64,000 nucleotides of DNA from Arsukibacterium perlucidum DSM 18276 (lineage in GTDB: Bacteria > Pseudomonadota > Gammaproteobacteria > Enterobacterales > Alteromonadaceae). Of this stretch, positions 1 through 8,370 are shown one piece after another (positions within the stretch are counted from its first letter, which is position 1; every line of letters begins with the position of its first letter). The position numbers and the translations under genes were made by a program. Where the stretch lies: positions 1 through 64,000 of the forward strand of contig NZ_KB907722.1 of the NCBI RefSeq assembly GCF_000382165.1, in the 5' to 3' direction. Under the pieces are notes generated by a model, which ran no database searches, was not told the origin of the DNA, and saw only the letters and a list, made by a program, of their open reading frames with translations.

Positions 1-165
1 TTTTTCAAAAGCTTTACCGTGAATTCCACGGCCAAGCTGGGTAATGGTTAGCTTGTTCTGATGCACTGCACTTTTCACACAGGCTTCAAGCGCCTGTCGG
101 CGCTGGCTGTGCATATTGGGCGTGACGGCTTTCACAAAACGGGTTAGCATTTGCAGAACATTCAT
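1..165 (-). CDS. IS4-family transposase, N-terminal fragment (runs off the window)
   Basis: The first 55 residues of a transposase are visible, beginning MNVLQMLTRFVKAV. The stretch from NMHSQRR through LTITQLGRG to KAFEK follows the N-terminal pattern of IS10-like IS4 transposases (P..H..R...L..A, then LT.T.LGR, then KA..K), a region that precedes the DDE catalytic core. The ATG is at 163-165, close to the element's outer end, as expected for this group. The catalytic domain lies beyond the left edge, so whether the gene is intact cannot be judged. Confidence 0.75.
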   Translation of the reverse strand, partial: MNVLQMLTRFVKAVTPNMHSQRRQALEACVKSAVHQNKLTITQLGRGIHGKAFEK

Positions 166-277
166 GGCGTGTCCTTGATAGGTTTGTTTGGCGATAGATC
201 TGATCACCGAACGCCATGAATGTTCCTTCTGAATTCATCTTTTTGTTTTAGCTAACAATTTTGTGGGGATACCTCAG
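1..277 (-). mobile_element. IS4-family insertion sequence (IS10-type), one end only
   Basis: The window opens inside an insertion sequence that reads leftwards. Its outer end is placed at 277: read on the minus strand the DNA begins CTGAGGTATCCCC, which closely resembles the IS10 terminus CTGAGAGATCCCC as I remember it. The transposase start lies 112 bases inside this end. The other end is outside the window, so total length, the second inverted repeat and the target duplication cannot be seen; if the duplication is 9 bp as for IS10 it would be bases 278-286. The family call is strong because both the end and the transposase N-terminus agree. The exact element is not identified. Confidence 0.75.
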
Positions 278-366
278 GGTCAGAGTGATTTTATCTGTTT
301 TATAAAATAACCCTAATTGCGGCTTAATACGCTAAGCTACAGCAAACAGCTGGTAAGAGGTAGCGT

Positions 367-798
367 ATGGCAACGTTGATGCAGTTAATCAGTAAAAACC
401 CGGTGAGTGTGTCACCTGATGATAGTCTGACGGTTGTAAAAGGAATTTTCGACAATGTAAAGTTTCACCACGTACTGGTGGTGGAACAGGGTATCTTGCT
501 GGGTGTTATTTCTGACCGTGATCTGTTTAAAGCGCTCAGTCCGAACATTGGCACGGCCGCAGAAACCAGCCGCGATTTAGCGACTTTAAAGAAAAAGGTA
601 CATCAGGTGATGCGGCGCAAGCCGGTAACGCTGCGCGAACATGCCAAGGTAATGGATGCGATTCATGTTTTTAATACCCAAGGGGTGTCGTGTATTCCGG
701 TGGTAAACAGTGCTAACCAGCCGCTGGGCATTTTAAGCTGGCGCGATATTATTAAGGCGTTGGACCGCACAGATTCACATAAGCAACCCACGTCCTGA
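367..798 (+). CDS. Two-CBS-domain protein
   Basis: This 143-residue protein consists almost entirely of two CBS domains, roughly residues 3-58 and 78-135. Each has the family pattern: a short M.....V.V..... segment, then a hydrophobic strand and a GxxS.RDL/I-type helix start (GVISDRDLFKAL and GILSWRDIIKAL). Paired CBS domains form a Bateman module that usually binds adenine nucleotides. No enzymatic or transport domain is attached, so it is probably a stand-alone regulatory or sensor protein; its partner is unknown. A GGTAAGAGG sequence just before the ATG serves as ribosome binding site. Its upstream region begins about 90 bp from the IS end, so its promoter may have been affected by the insertion. 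There is no cytoplasmic partner gene alongside. Confidence 0.85.
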   Translation: MATLMQLISKNPVSVSPDDSLTVVKGIFDNVKFHHVLVVEQGILLGVISDRDLFKALSPNIGTAAETSRDLATLKKKVHQVMRRKPVTLREHAKVMDAIHVFNTQGVSCIPVVNSANQPLGILSWRDIIKALDRTDSHKQPTS

Positions 799-894
799 GC
801 TAATGCAATAAAAAGGGTAGTTTGATCTGACGCAAGGCTGGCTATAGAAAGCCAGAGGCCGGTAATAACCAAGCCCCTGGCTGCGTAGCAGGTG

Positions 895-1959
895 TTAGCT
901 GTTGTAACTGATATGCTGATGGAAACGCACGGTCAAATCTTGTTTTTCAGGGTTAACAGCAAGCTTTTCTGCAAAGCTGCGCAGCGCAGCCTCTACCTGA
1001 TTCATAAAGCGGCCATAACCGGTTTCGGTCATGTCATCGTTGCCGGCAACAATTAAAATATGCACGGCTTCTACCAGATTATCGCCCTGCCAGTCACTGA
1101 TAAACTGTGGTGCATTATTGGCAGGGTCGAAACCAAGCAATTGTAACTCTGCGGTAGTTTCTGGTTTATCAAATTTACTGTTACGGATCAGTGGGGTTAA
1201 GCCGTTGCCAATAATAGCCACCCGGTTTAAGTCTTTAGCCAGCACCGCGGCTTTAAGCTGCTGCTCCAACTGCTGATAAAGCGGGCTGTAATCCAGGCTA
1301 TCGTTGGCAACGAAGCGTTGCTTCAGCTCGCGGCTAAGCGGCAAGGTAAGGTGGGCATAAGTTAAGGCGCTATGCTCTGGCAGGCTTAGCTGCCGGGTAG
1401 CATAACGGCCGGCAATAGCCCGCAACTTATAGCCATAGCTCTCACGGTTACCTTTGTTTTTTGCCAGCAGATCGTAGGATAAATGCTGATGGTCCCGAAT
1501 TTTAATTTTCAGACCCTGCACCGGCAGTTGTGGCTGTAATTGTTGTAACAATTGCAACACCCTGCTATGGAAATCGGCGGCGTTAGCCCGGATGTCGGTA
1601 CCGGTAGCTAGGAATAGTAAGCGGATTTTCCGGGCCTGATAGCCGCTCTGGCTAAACAGGTTTTGTGCTTCGTGGTATGCCGGATTGTAAAAAAACAAAA
1701 TTTGCTCAGCGGTCTGAAATACGTGTGCTTCGGTATGGAAGCGCACTACAGGCAGTTTGTCAGTGGCAATTAAATGCACATTATGTAAGTTAAGGCTGTC
1801 GGCCAGGGTAAACAGTTGCTGGCTTAGTTGCTGATAACAAACTTTCTCGTTGCTGTAATGCTGATAAAGCTCCGGGGTGGCTTTAATTTCAGCCAGAATA
1901 TACTGGTTCGATTTAGCGCTGGCCGGAAGATAAACTTTATGTTGCGTGCTGATAGGCAT
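895..1959 (-). CDS. DUF3083-like protein of unknown function
   Basis: A soluble protein of about 354 residues without signal peptide or membrane segments. The N-terminal part (QHKVYLPASAKSNQYILAE, then LPVVRFHTEAH and LFFYNPAYHEAQN) resembles, from memory, the DUF3083 family found mainly in Alteromonadales. No catalytic motif is evident and no function is known to me. The reading frame stays open upstream to a TTG at 2091, but I chose ATG 1957-1959 because AGGAG lies six bases upstream of it and because the upstream residues are not similar to the family core. It follows tspO on the same strand after a 162-bp gap, so it may or may not share its transcript. Confidence 0.65.
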   Translation of the reverse strand: MPISTQHKVYLPASAKSNQYILAEIKATPELYQHYSNEKVCYQQLSQQLFTLADSLNLHNVHLIATDKLPVVRFHTEAHVFQTAEQILFFYNPAYHEAQNLFSQSGYQARKIRLLFLATGTDIRANAADFHSRVLQLLQQLQPQLPVQGLKIKIRDHQHLSYDLLAKNKGNRESYGYKLRAIAGRYATRQLSLPEHSALTYAHLTLPLSRELKQRFVANDSLDYSPLYQQLEQQLKAAVLAKDLNRVAIIGNGLTPLIRNSKFDKPETTAELQLLGFDPANNAPQFISDWQGDNLVEAVHILIVAGNDDMTETGYGRFMNQVEAALRSFAEKLAVNPEKQDLTVRFHQHISYNS

Positions 1960-2121
1960 GAAAACTCCTGTTATGTCTGCTGCGCGCATTATACCCTGTT
2001 GCGCGCTTTTTCGCCGCGGCTTAACCGTAAATTTAGTGATATATTCTGCTGATTTTTGCTGCAGATCAAGCTCGGTCAATGGCTGTGACAACGCCAGAGG
2101 CAGTAACAGCCGGGCAGTGTG

Positions 2122-2610
2122 CTACAGCACCCCAGGATTGAGCTGCCAGATACTGAAGTTAAGCACCGCCGCAAAGCTAACCCACAACAGATAAGGCACC
2201 AGCAGCAGGCCGGCAATTTTGTTTTGACGCCAGAAACACAGCGCGGTAACAATAATCAGCGGCAGCAACAACATTATGCTAGCGAAAGCCAGTACACCCT
2301 GATACCAGGCGAAAAAAAGCCAACTCCATAATGCATTTACCACCAGCTGGCTGAAGTAAAGCCAAAGTGCGGTTTTACTTTGTTTGCTGCTGCGCCAAAC
2401 CAACCACGCCGCAACGGCCATCATGGTATAAAGCAGGGTCCACACCGGGCCAAATAACCAGGAAGGTGGTGCAAAGGCGGGTAACTGTAGCTCGCGATAG
2501 AAGCTGGCAGCGTTTATTGACCCCAGTGCACCAATACCGGCAGCCAGATAGGTCAGTGCCAGCAATGTTAGTAGCATCAGTGCCTGGCGTAACAGTATTG
2601 TCAGATGCAT
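2122..2610 (-). CDS. tspO: TspO/MBR family membrane protein
   Basis: A 162-residue membrane protein of the TspO (translocator protein / benzodiazepine receptor) family, which has five transmembrane helices and binds porphyrins. Visible hallmarks are FAPPSWLFGPVWTLLYTMM after the first loop, the Trp-rich helices that follow (AAWLVWR, NALWSWLFFAWY) and the closing LWVSFAAVLNFSIWQLN. Length and motif order match the family. Bacterial TspO proteins have been tied to tetrapyrrole handling and stress responses; which of these applies here cannot be told from sequence. The ATG at 2608-2610 is preceded by GGGAAT. It faces the LysR gene on the same strand across a 94-bp gap, and the DUF3083-like gene lies downstream. 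Confidence 0.9.
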   Translation of the reverse strand: MHLTILLRQALMLLTLLALTYLAAGIGALGSINAASFYRELQLPAFAPPSWLFGPVWTLLYTMMAVAAWLVWRSSKQSKTALWLYFSQLVVNALWSWLFFAWYQGVLAFASIMLLLPLIIVTALCFWRQNKIAGLLLVPYLLWVSFAAVLNFSIWQLNPGVL

Positions 2611-2704
2611 AACAGTTTAATTCCCATAATATGATTGCCAAATGTACGGCATCCCTACAGTTTAGATCAGCGTTAGCTTGACAGGCTAATCGGTGATCGA
2701 AATT

Positions 2705-3547
2705 TTACGCTTTGCTGGCAGCTTGTTGGCAGAGTTGGCGTAGTACCTGTAAGGCGCTGCTGTTTTGGTTGCGGCCATGCGCTAATACCAGAGTGCGTTC
2801 AAGTTGTAACCCTTGGATTGGCTTGAGGCTTACGTCGGTGCGCTGGCGCAGGCTGTCCAGGTCGGGCACCAGGGCGCAACCGACGCCAGCTGACACCAGG
2901 CCGAGCGCGTACTCAATGGTTTGAATGTCGGCGCGGATGTCTGGCCGGATTTCTCGGCGCAGCAGCTCCGGATAAAAGGCGGCCCAGGCATCGCAGGGCA
3001 TGCGTTTAATCAGCGGTAAGTTAGCAAAGTCTTCCAGGGCGATTTGCTGCTGCAGGCTGAGCGGCCAGGCCGGGGGCAGTGCTAATAAGTAGCGGTCATG
3101 CCAAAGTGGTTGTAGTACTTCGCCGGTTTTAAGTTGTTGCGGGGTAATAATGCGCGCGTCACAAGGCTCATCCGGCTCAACTAAATGCAGCTCGAGGCCG
3201 TCTACCTGCTGGCTGAATTCACGCAGTAGAGCACTCATTCGTTCAACTCCAAGTGCTTTAATTAAGCCCAGCCGGAACTGGACCCGGTTAACCGGGGTCC
3301 GGAATGAAGCTTTTAATGATTGCAGCTGGCTAAGCAGCTTGCCGGCGTGGTCATATAGCTTATCGCCATCCTCCGTTGGAGTTACTCCTTTGGGTAAGCG
3401 GATAAATAACTTGACGCCCAGCTCCAGCTCTAACTGCCTTAAGGCGGCAGACAGCGACGGCTGGGCAACACAACACTGGCGCGCCGCGGCGCTGACACTG
3501 CCTTGCTCATACACGGCAACAAAGTAACTAAGCTGGCGAATATCCAT
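2705..3547 (-). CDS. LysR-family transcriptional regulator
   Basis: A 280-residue LysR regulator. The N-terminal winged helix-turn-helix is typical (MDIRQLSYFVAVYEQGSVSA, then AQPSLSAALRQLELELGVKLF), followed by an effector-binding domain from about residue 90. It is divergent from the gcdH operon, with 138 bp between the start codons, the usual arrangement for a LysR protein controlling the neighbouring catabolic operon. I therefore infer it regulates gcdH and the two genes after it in response to an acid or acyl-CoA intermediate. The ligand is unknown. The effector domain is slightly short compared with the common 290-310 residues. Confidence 0.88.
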   Translation of the reverse strand: MDIRQLSYFVAVYEQGSVSAAARQCCVAQPSLSAALRQLELELGVKLFIRLPKGVTPTEDGDKLYDHAGKLLSQLQSLKASFRTPVNRVQFRLGLIKALGVERMSALLREFSQQVDGLELHLVEPDEPCDARIITPQQLKTGEVLQPLWHDRYLLALPPAWPLSLQQQIALEDFANLPLIKRMPCDAWAAFYPELLRREIRPDIRADIQTIEYALGLVSAGVGCALVPDLDSLRQRTDVSLKPIQGLQLERTLVLAHGRNQNSSALQVLRQLCQQAASKA

Positions 3548-3642
3548 AGGAACAAACTATACCAGATACAGAATTAATATATTTTAACTTTATATCAGGC
3601 CGCAGTAGAGTGAGCAACAGGCTTTGATTTAACACTAAAGCA

Positions 3643-3664
3643 TTTTTATCGATATTTTTATCGA
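3643..3664 (+). promoter_or_regulatory. Twin 10-bp direct repeat before gcdH, possible regulator site
   Basis: TTTTTATCGA occurs twice (3643-3652 and 3655-3664), repeating every 12 bp, between the divergent LysR and gcdH starts and about 20 bp upstream of the gcdH ATG. The location suits a regulatory role, but it is so near the ATG that it may lie in the 5' leader. No LysR-box was otherwise identified. The repeat is seen; its function is a guess. Confidence 0.35.
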
Positions 3665-3685
3665 ACAACAGCATGAGGTAGCTAT

Positions 3686-4861
3686 ATGGCCCGCCCGGTA
3701 TTTGATTGGCAAGACCCGTTTCAATTATCAGCAATGTTAAGCGAAGAAGAGCGGATGATCCGTGATACTGCTCATCAATATTGTCAGGACAAGCTGCAAC
3801 CGCGGGTGCTGCTGGCTAATCGCAATGAACACTTTCACCGCGAAATTATGACCGAACTTGGTGAGCTGGGCCTGCTGGGCGCTACCTTGCCTGAGAAATA
3901 TGGTTGCTCGGCGGTAAACTATGTTTGCTATGGCCTGGTAGCGCGTGAAGTAGAGCGGGTAGACAGCGGTTATCGCAGTGCCATGAGTGTGCAGTCGTCT
4001 TTAGTGATGCATCCTATTCATGAATATGGCACTGAAGCGCAGCGCCAGAAATACCTGCCAAAACTGGCCACCGGCGAATGGGTAGGCTGTTTTGGCTTAA
4101 CCGAGCCTGATGCCGGATCGGACCCCGCCAGCATGCGCACTGTGGCGAAAAAAACCGCCAATGGCTATCTGCTAAATGGTAGCAAGATGTGGATCACCAA
4201 TTCGCCAATTGCTGACGTGTTTGTGGTGTGGGCTAAGTTAGATGGTGAAATTCGCGGTTTTGTGCTGGAAAAAGGCATGAAAGGCTTAAGCGCGCCGAAA
4301 ATTGATGGCAAATTCTCATTGCGGGCATCGATTACCGGCGAAATTGTGATGGATAACGTCGAAGTGCCGGAAGATGCAATTTTCCCTGAAGTTCGCGGTT
4401 TAAAAGGCCCTTTTGGCTGCTTAAATAAAGCGCGCTATGGTATCGCCTGGGGGGCATTAGGTGCTGCCGAGTTCTGCTGGCATGCCGCCCGCCAGTATAC
4501 GCTGGACCGCACCCAATTCGGCCGGCCGTTAGCGCAAACCCAGTTGGTGCAGAAAAAACTGGCCGATATGCAAACTGAGATCAGTATTGGTTTGCTGGGC
4601 TGTTTGCAGGCAGGTCGTTTAATGGATGCCGGCTTGTTAGCGCCGGAGACTATCTCGCTGATTAAGCGCAATTCCTGCGGCAAGGCGCTGGATATTGCCC
4701 GCCAGGCCCGCGATATGCACGGTGGCAATGGTATTGCAGATGAATATCATGTAATCCGCCACGTGATGAATTTAGAGGCGGTGAACACCTACGAAGGCAC
4801 CCATGATGTGCATGCGCTGATCCTCGGGCGTGCCCAAACCGGCTTGCAGGCGTTCAGTTAA
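3686..4861 (+). CDS. gcdH: Glutaryl-CoA dehydrogenase
   Basis: A 391-residue flavoprotein of the acyl-CoA dehydrogenase family. Glutaryl-CoA dehydrogenase oxidises and decarboxylates glutaryl-CoA to crotonyl-CoA, in lysine and tryptophan breakdown. The FAD and substrate motifs are present ([45 protein letters not shown]). The catalytic Glu is E370 in [16 protein letters not shown], a stretch characteristic of this subgroup rather than of ordinary acyl-CoA dehydrogenases. GAGG precedes the ATG. The next gene starts two bases after the stop, so an operon with the E1 fusion and the FabD-like gene is very likely. Electrons would go to ETF, which is not encoded here. Confidence 0.93.
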   Translation: MARPVFDWQDPFQLSAMLSEEERMIRDTAHQYCQDKLQPRVLLANRNEHFHREIMTELGELGLLGATLPEKYGCSAVNYVCYGLVAREVERVDSGYRSAMSVQSSLVMHPIHEYGTEAQRQKYLPKLATGEWVGCFGLTEPDAGSDPASMRTVAKKTANGYLLNGSKMWITNSPIADVFVVWAKLDGEIRGFVLEKGMKGLSAPKIDGKFSLRASITGEIVMDNVEVPEDAIFPEVRGLKGPFGCLNKARYGIAWGALGAAEFCWHAARQYTLDRTQFGRPLAQTQLVQKKLADMQTEISIGLLGCLQAGRLMDAGLLAPETISLIKRNSCGKALDIARQARDMHGGNGIADEYHVIRHVMNLEAVNTYEGTHDVHALILGRAQTGLQAFS

Positions 4862-4863
4862 CC

Positions 4864-7092
4864 ATGGCCGAACCTTTACACCCATGGCTGAGCCAATTTC
4901 TGCAACAGATTGACAGCAGCAGCCTGGCGCCAGCCAGCAGTTTGCAGCAGGGGCTGAGTGACAGCGAGCTTTACCGGCTATGGCATAGCCAGCTAAGCAG
5001 CCGCCTGCTGGATTTGCAGTCGCGCTTATTACAGGCCAAAGGTCAGAGCTTTTACACCATTGGCAGCGCCGGCCATGAAGGTAATGCCGCGGTGGCGGCA
5101 GCGCTGCGCTTAACTGATCCGGCGTTTTTACACTATCGCAGTGGTGCCTTTTTTATTGAGCGCAGCAAGCAGTTGCCGGGTAGTACGGCACTGTACGACA
5201 TGCTGTTGTCGTTTTGTGCCTCCAGCGATGATCCTATCTCTGGTGGCCGGCATAAGGTGCTGGGCAGCCTGGCGCTGAATATTCCGCCGCAAACCAGTAC
5301 CATCGCCTCGCAAATACCCAAAGCGGTAGGTGCGGCTTTTGCCATTGATTTAAGTAAGCGGCTGGGCCAGAGCGGCAATTGGCCGCATGATGCAATAGTA
5401 ATGTGCAGCTTTGGCGATGCTTCGGCCAACCATTCAACAGCGCAGGGCGCAATTAACGCAGCCTGTTGGGCGGCGTATCAGCATGTGCCGATCCCGATGC
5501 TATTTGTTTGTGAGGATAACGGCCTGGGTATTTCCACCCCGACGCCGCAGGGCTGGATAGAGCAAAGCCTGGCCGACCGGCCTGAGCTGCGTTACTTTGC
5601 TGCCGATGGCCGCGATTTAGCCCAGACCTACGCGGTGGCGCGCAAAGCGGCGCATTATGTCCGGACAAAACGCCGGCCGGCGCTGTTGCATTTATCTACC
5701 GTAAGATTATTTGGCCATGCCGGTGCTGATACTGAAACAGCTTATCGCAGTAAGAACCTGATTAACGCCGAGCTCGAGCTCGACCCCATCCTGGCCAGTA
5801 CTGCCAGCATGCTGGCGCGCGGTATTTTAAGCCGGCCCCAGTTATATAGCGTGGTATCGGAGTTAGCCAGCCAGATCAGCCGGGTGGCCAATGTCGCCAG
5901 CAGCCGGCCAAAATTGCAAACGGCAGCAGAGGTGATGGCCGCGATAGCACCAGTGCGGCCGGCGCTGCCGGCACCGCCGTTGCCGCCTGCTGCAATTCGT
6001 AGTGCCTTATTTGAGTTTGATAAACACAACCTGGGCAAGCCGCAGCACCTGGCTAAGTTACTGAACTGGACCCTGCACGACTTATTTTCCCAATACAGCA
6101 ATACCGTGCTTTTTGGTGAAGATGTTGCCAAAAAAGGCGGTGTTTACGGCGTATCGCAGCATTTAATTCAGGCCTTTGGTGGCAACCGGGTGATTAATAC
6201 CTTACTGGATGAGCAAAGCATTCTGGGCATGGCCATCGGTCTGGCCCAGCAGGGCTTTTTGCCGATCGCGGAAATTCAGTTTCTGGCTTATGTGCATAAT
6301 GCCGAAGATCAGATCCGGGGTGAAGCGGCAACGCTGCCGTTTTTCTCGAATGGCCAATACCACAATGCGATGGTAATAAGAATTGCCGGCCTGGCCTATC
6401 AGCGCGGTTTTGGTGGCCATTTTCACAATGATAATTCATTTGCGGTATTCAGGGATATTCCGGGCATTATAGTGCTGTGCCCGTCTAACGGTGCCGATGC
6501 GGCGCTGCTGTTACGCCAGGCGGTGCAGCTGGCTTATGAGCAAAAACGGCTGGTAATATTTTTAGAGCCGATAGCTTTATATATGACCCGCGACTTGCTG
6601 GCCCCCGGTGATGGCCGCTGGCTTACGGATTACCCGCTACCCGATTCGCCAATCCCGGCATTAGGTCAGCCGGCCGTGTTTAATCAGGTGCCTGACCAAG
6701 AGCCTGCTGTAACGCCACAGCTGACCATTATCAGTTACGGCAATGGCTACTACTTAAGCCGCCAGGCCGCGGCTGAGCTGGAACACGCAGGTTACTCGTT
6801 ACGGCTGCTGGATTTACGCTGTCTGGTACCGCTGCATATTGATGCTATTGTCGCGGCATTGGCAGATTGCTCTCAGGTGTTGATTGTCGATGAATGCCGC
6901 AGGCGTGGCTCGCTTAGCGAAGAGCTGTTTACCGCCTTGCATGAGGCGCGGCCTGGCTATTATCAGCTAAGCCGGATCACCGCAGAGGATAGTTTTATTC
7001 CATTGGGGGCCGCAGCTTATGCGGTGTTGCCGTCGAAACAGCAGATTATTGAAAAAGTGCAGCAGCTGCTAAATAAAGAAACCGCAAAATGA
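4864..7092 (+). CDS. Fused 2-oxoacid dehydrogenase E1 (alpha+beta), thiamine diphosphate-dependent
   Basis: A 742-residue protein that joins the alpha and beta halves of a branched-chain/pyruvate-type E1. Residues about 35-330 are the alpha part, with FYTIGSAGHEGNAAVAAAL and the thiamine diphosphate motif from GD184-185 to EDN 217-219. A Pro/Ala-rich linker (about 355-380) leads to the beta part, with LFGEDVAKKGGVYGVSQHL and LLDEQSILGMAIGLA. E1 enzymes decarboxylate a 2-oxoacid and pass the acyl group to a lipoyl E2. No E2 or E3 gene is nearby, so the partner must be elsewhere or the enzyme works differently. Its position between gcdH and the FabD-like gene makes a branched-chain or dicarboxylic 2-oxoacid plausible. 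The substrate is unproven. Confidence 0.85.
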   Translation: MAEPLHPWLSQFLQQIDSSSLAPASSLQQGLSDSELYRLWHSQLSSRLLDLQSRLLQAKGQSFYTIGSAGHEGNAAVAAALRLTDPAFLHYRSGAFFIERSKQLPGSTALYDMLLSFCASSDDPISGGRHKVLGSLALNIPPQTSTIASQIPKAVGAAFAIDLSKRLGQSGNWPHDAIVMCSFGDASANHSTAQGAINAACWAAYQHVPIPMLFVCEDNGLGISTPTPQGWIEQSLADRPELRYFAADGRDLAQTYAVARKAAHYVRTKRRPALLHLSTVRLFGHAGADTETAYRSKNLINAELELDPILASTASMLARGILSRPQLYSVVSELASQISRVANVASSRPKLQTAAEVMAAIAPVRPALPAPPLPPAAIRSALFEFDKHNLGKPQHLAKLLNWTLHDLFSQYSNTVLFGEDVAKKGGVYGVSQHLIQAFGGNRVINTLLDEQSILGMAIGLAQQGFLPIAEIQFLAYVHNAEDQIRGEAATLPFFSNGQYHNAMVIRIAGLAYQRGFGGHFHNDNSFAVFRDIPGIIVLCPSNGADAALLLRQAVQLAYEQKRLVIFLEPIALYMTRDLLAPGDGRWLTDYPLPDSPIPALGQPAVFNQVPDQEPAVTPQLTIISYGNGYYLSRQAAAELEHAGYSLRLLDLRCLVPLHIDAIVAALADCSQVLIVDECRRRGSLSEELFTALHEARPGYYQLSRITAEDSFIPLGAAAYAVLPSKQQIIEKVQQLLNKETAK

Positions 7093-7105
7093 GCGACAGA
7101 AGTCT

Positions 7106-8143
7106 ATGAGCCAGAGAAAAACCGCTGTGGTAGTGTGTCCGGGCCGGGGTAGCTATAACCGGCCGGAGTTGGGCTATATCAATCAACACCTGCCGGCTGA
7201 CAGCCCATTCCGGCAGCAGCTGAGCGGGTTTGATGCACTGCGCACCGAGCTGGGCTTGCCCACTGTTACTGAACTGGATACCGCCGCCAGTTTCAGCAGT
7301 GCTAAGCATGTTAAGTCCGAAAATGCTGCAGCGTTAATTTTCAGCGCTGGTTTGGCTGATTTCAGCCAGATTAACCGCGACAAGTTCGACATAGTAGCCA
7401 TTACCGGCAACTCGATGGGCTGGTATACGGCGCTCGGCTGTGCCGGGGTTTGGCAGGGCCGCGATAGTATGCAGCTGGTGACCAGTATGGCGCAGCTAAC
7501 CGCCGGTGCGGCTGGCGCCCAGTTTATTTACCCGCTGGTTAATAGCGACTGGCAAACAGATATTGATAAACAAAGCCGGCTGGCTGAACAGTTGTATCTG
7601 CATCAGGGCGCCTTGTTTATGTCGATCGCCTATGGTGGTTATGCCGTGCTGGCCGGTACCCAGAGTGCGGTGCAGCAGGCAATGCAGGCGCTGCCACCTT
7701 GCGATGAGCGGTTTCCGTTATTGTTACCGGGCCATGCGGCGTTTCACAGCCCGTTAATGCAGCCGGCGGCAGACCAGGCGCTGGCACGTTTTGCCGAGCC
7801 ACTCTTTGCCACGCCGCAACTGCCATTAATTGATGGTCGTGGCGTGCTCTGGCCCAGCCAGCTGGCACAGCCCGGCGCATTAAAAGCTTATACCTTGGGC
7901 CAGCAGGTTTGCGATACCTTTAATTTCAGCCGGGCCATTCAGGTAGCGGTAAAAGAGTTTGCGCCAGAGCATCTGATTTTGCTGGGGCCGGGTAATGGCC
8001 TTGGCGGCGCTGTCGCCCAAAGCCTGATTGCCATTAACTGGCAGGGGCTAAGCAGCAAACAAGACTTTAGCCTCGCCCAACAAAGCGCTAGCCCATTTGT
8101 GCTGAGTATGGGCCTGCCAGAGCAACGCCAGTTGCTTATCTGA
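7106..8143 (+). CDS. FabD-like acyl (malonyl) transferase
   Basis: A 345-residue protein of the FabD/acyltransferase fold. The nucleophile is S103 in TGNSMGWYTALG and a second active-site region GHAAFHSPLMQPAA carries the conserved His; the N-terminal CPGRGSY replaces the usual FPGQGSQ. FabD-type enzymes move malonyl or other acyl groups between CoA and acyl carrier protein. The departures in GxSxG surroundings and the N-terminal motif, and its place 13 bp after an E1 fusion rather than among fatty-acid synthesis genes, suggest a specialised role, perhaps as acyl transferase or hydrolase for the product of the operon. The fold is well supported; substrate and direction are not. Confidence 0.75.
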   Translation: MSQRKTAVVVCPGRGSYNRPELGYINQHLPADSPFRQQLSGFDALRTELGLPTVTELDTAASFSSAKHVKSENAAALIFSAGLADFSQINRDKFDIVAITGNSMGWYTALGCAGVWQGRDSMQLVTSMAQLTAGAAGAQFIYPLVNSDWQTDIDKQSRLAEQLYLHQGALFMSIAYGGYAVLAGTQSAVQQAMQALPPCDERFPLLLPGHAAFHSPLMQPAADQALARFAEPLFATPQLPLIDGRGVLWPSQLAQPGALKAYTLGQQVCDTFNFSRAIQVAVKEFAPEHLILLGPGNGLGGAVAQSLIAINWQGLSSKQDFSLAQQSASPFVLSMGLPEQRQLLI

Positions 8144-8190
8144 GTACTGCTTATCTGAGCAGGAACTGAGCCCTGTCGATTTTCAGCCTT

Positions 8191-8213
8191 GCTGGCAGAC
8201 TTAGTCTGTCAGC
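8191..8213. other. Hairpin downstream of the gcdH operon
   Basis: GCTGGCAGAC and GTCTGTCAGC form a ten-base stem with one non-standard pair around a TTA loop. It lies between the end of the FabD-like gene and the efflux-pump promoter. No run of T follows on the plus strand, so it is not a typical intrinsic terminator; it may stabilise the transcript end or do nothing. Confidence 0.35.
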
Positions 8214-8266
8214 AGCAAAACTCACCGTTAAAAGCCTGTCATTTAGCGCAATGCGCTAGTTTTCGC

Positions 8267-8295
8267 TTGATAACATACAGTCGTGTATGTATATT
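8267..8295 (+). promoter_or_regulatory. Efflux-pump promoter with repressor palindrome inside the spacer
   Basis: A good sigma70-type promoter is visible: TTGATA (8267-8272), a 17-bp spacer, and TATATT (8290-8295). A perfect inverted repeat, ACATACA-GTCG-TGTATGT (8273-8290), fills the spacer and touches the -10 box. It resembles the E. coli AcrR operator, which also has TACATACA...TGTATGTA-type arms. A TetR protein bound here would block RNA polymerase. The TetR gene at the far end of this operon is the obvious candidate. The promoter and palindrome are seen; the protein-site match is inferred. Confidence 0.75.
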
Positions 8296-8370
8296 GCGGT
8301 GCTAATCTGGCCGCAGTAATCTAATGTTGTGAGCCGGAACCAACCTTCAAGTGGGAATACAGGACACACT

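Noticed and set aside
825-875. Possible hairpin terminator after the CBS gene (CTGGC...GCCAG)
   Set aside because: Only five base pairs and no T run.
3528-3734. 68-codon minus-strand frame across the LysR-gcdH region
   Set aside because: It covers the promoter region of two well-supported genes and shows no protein-like features.
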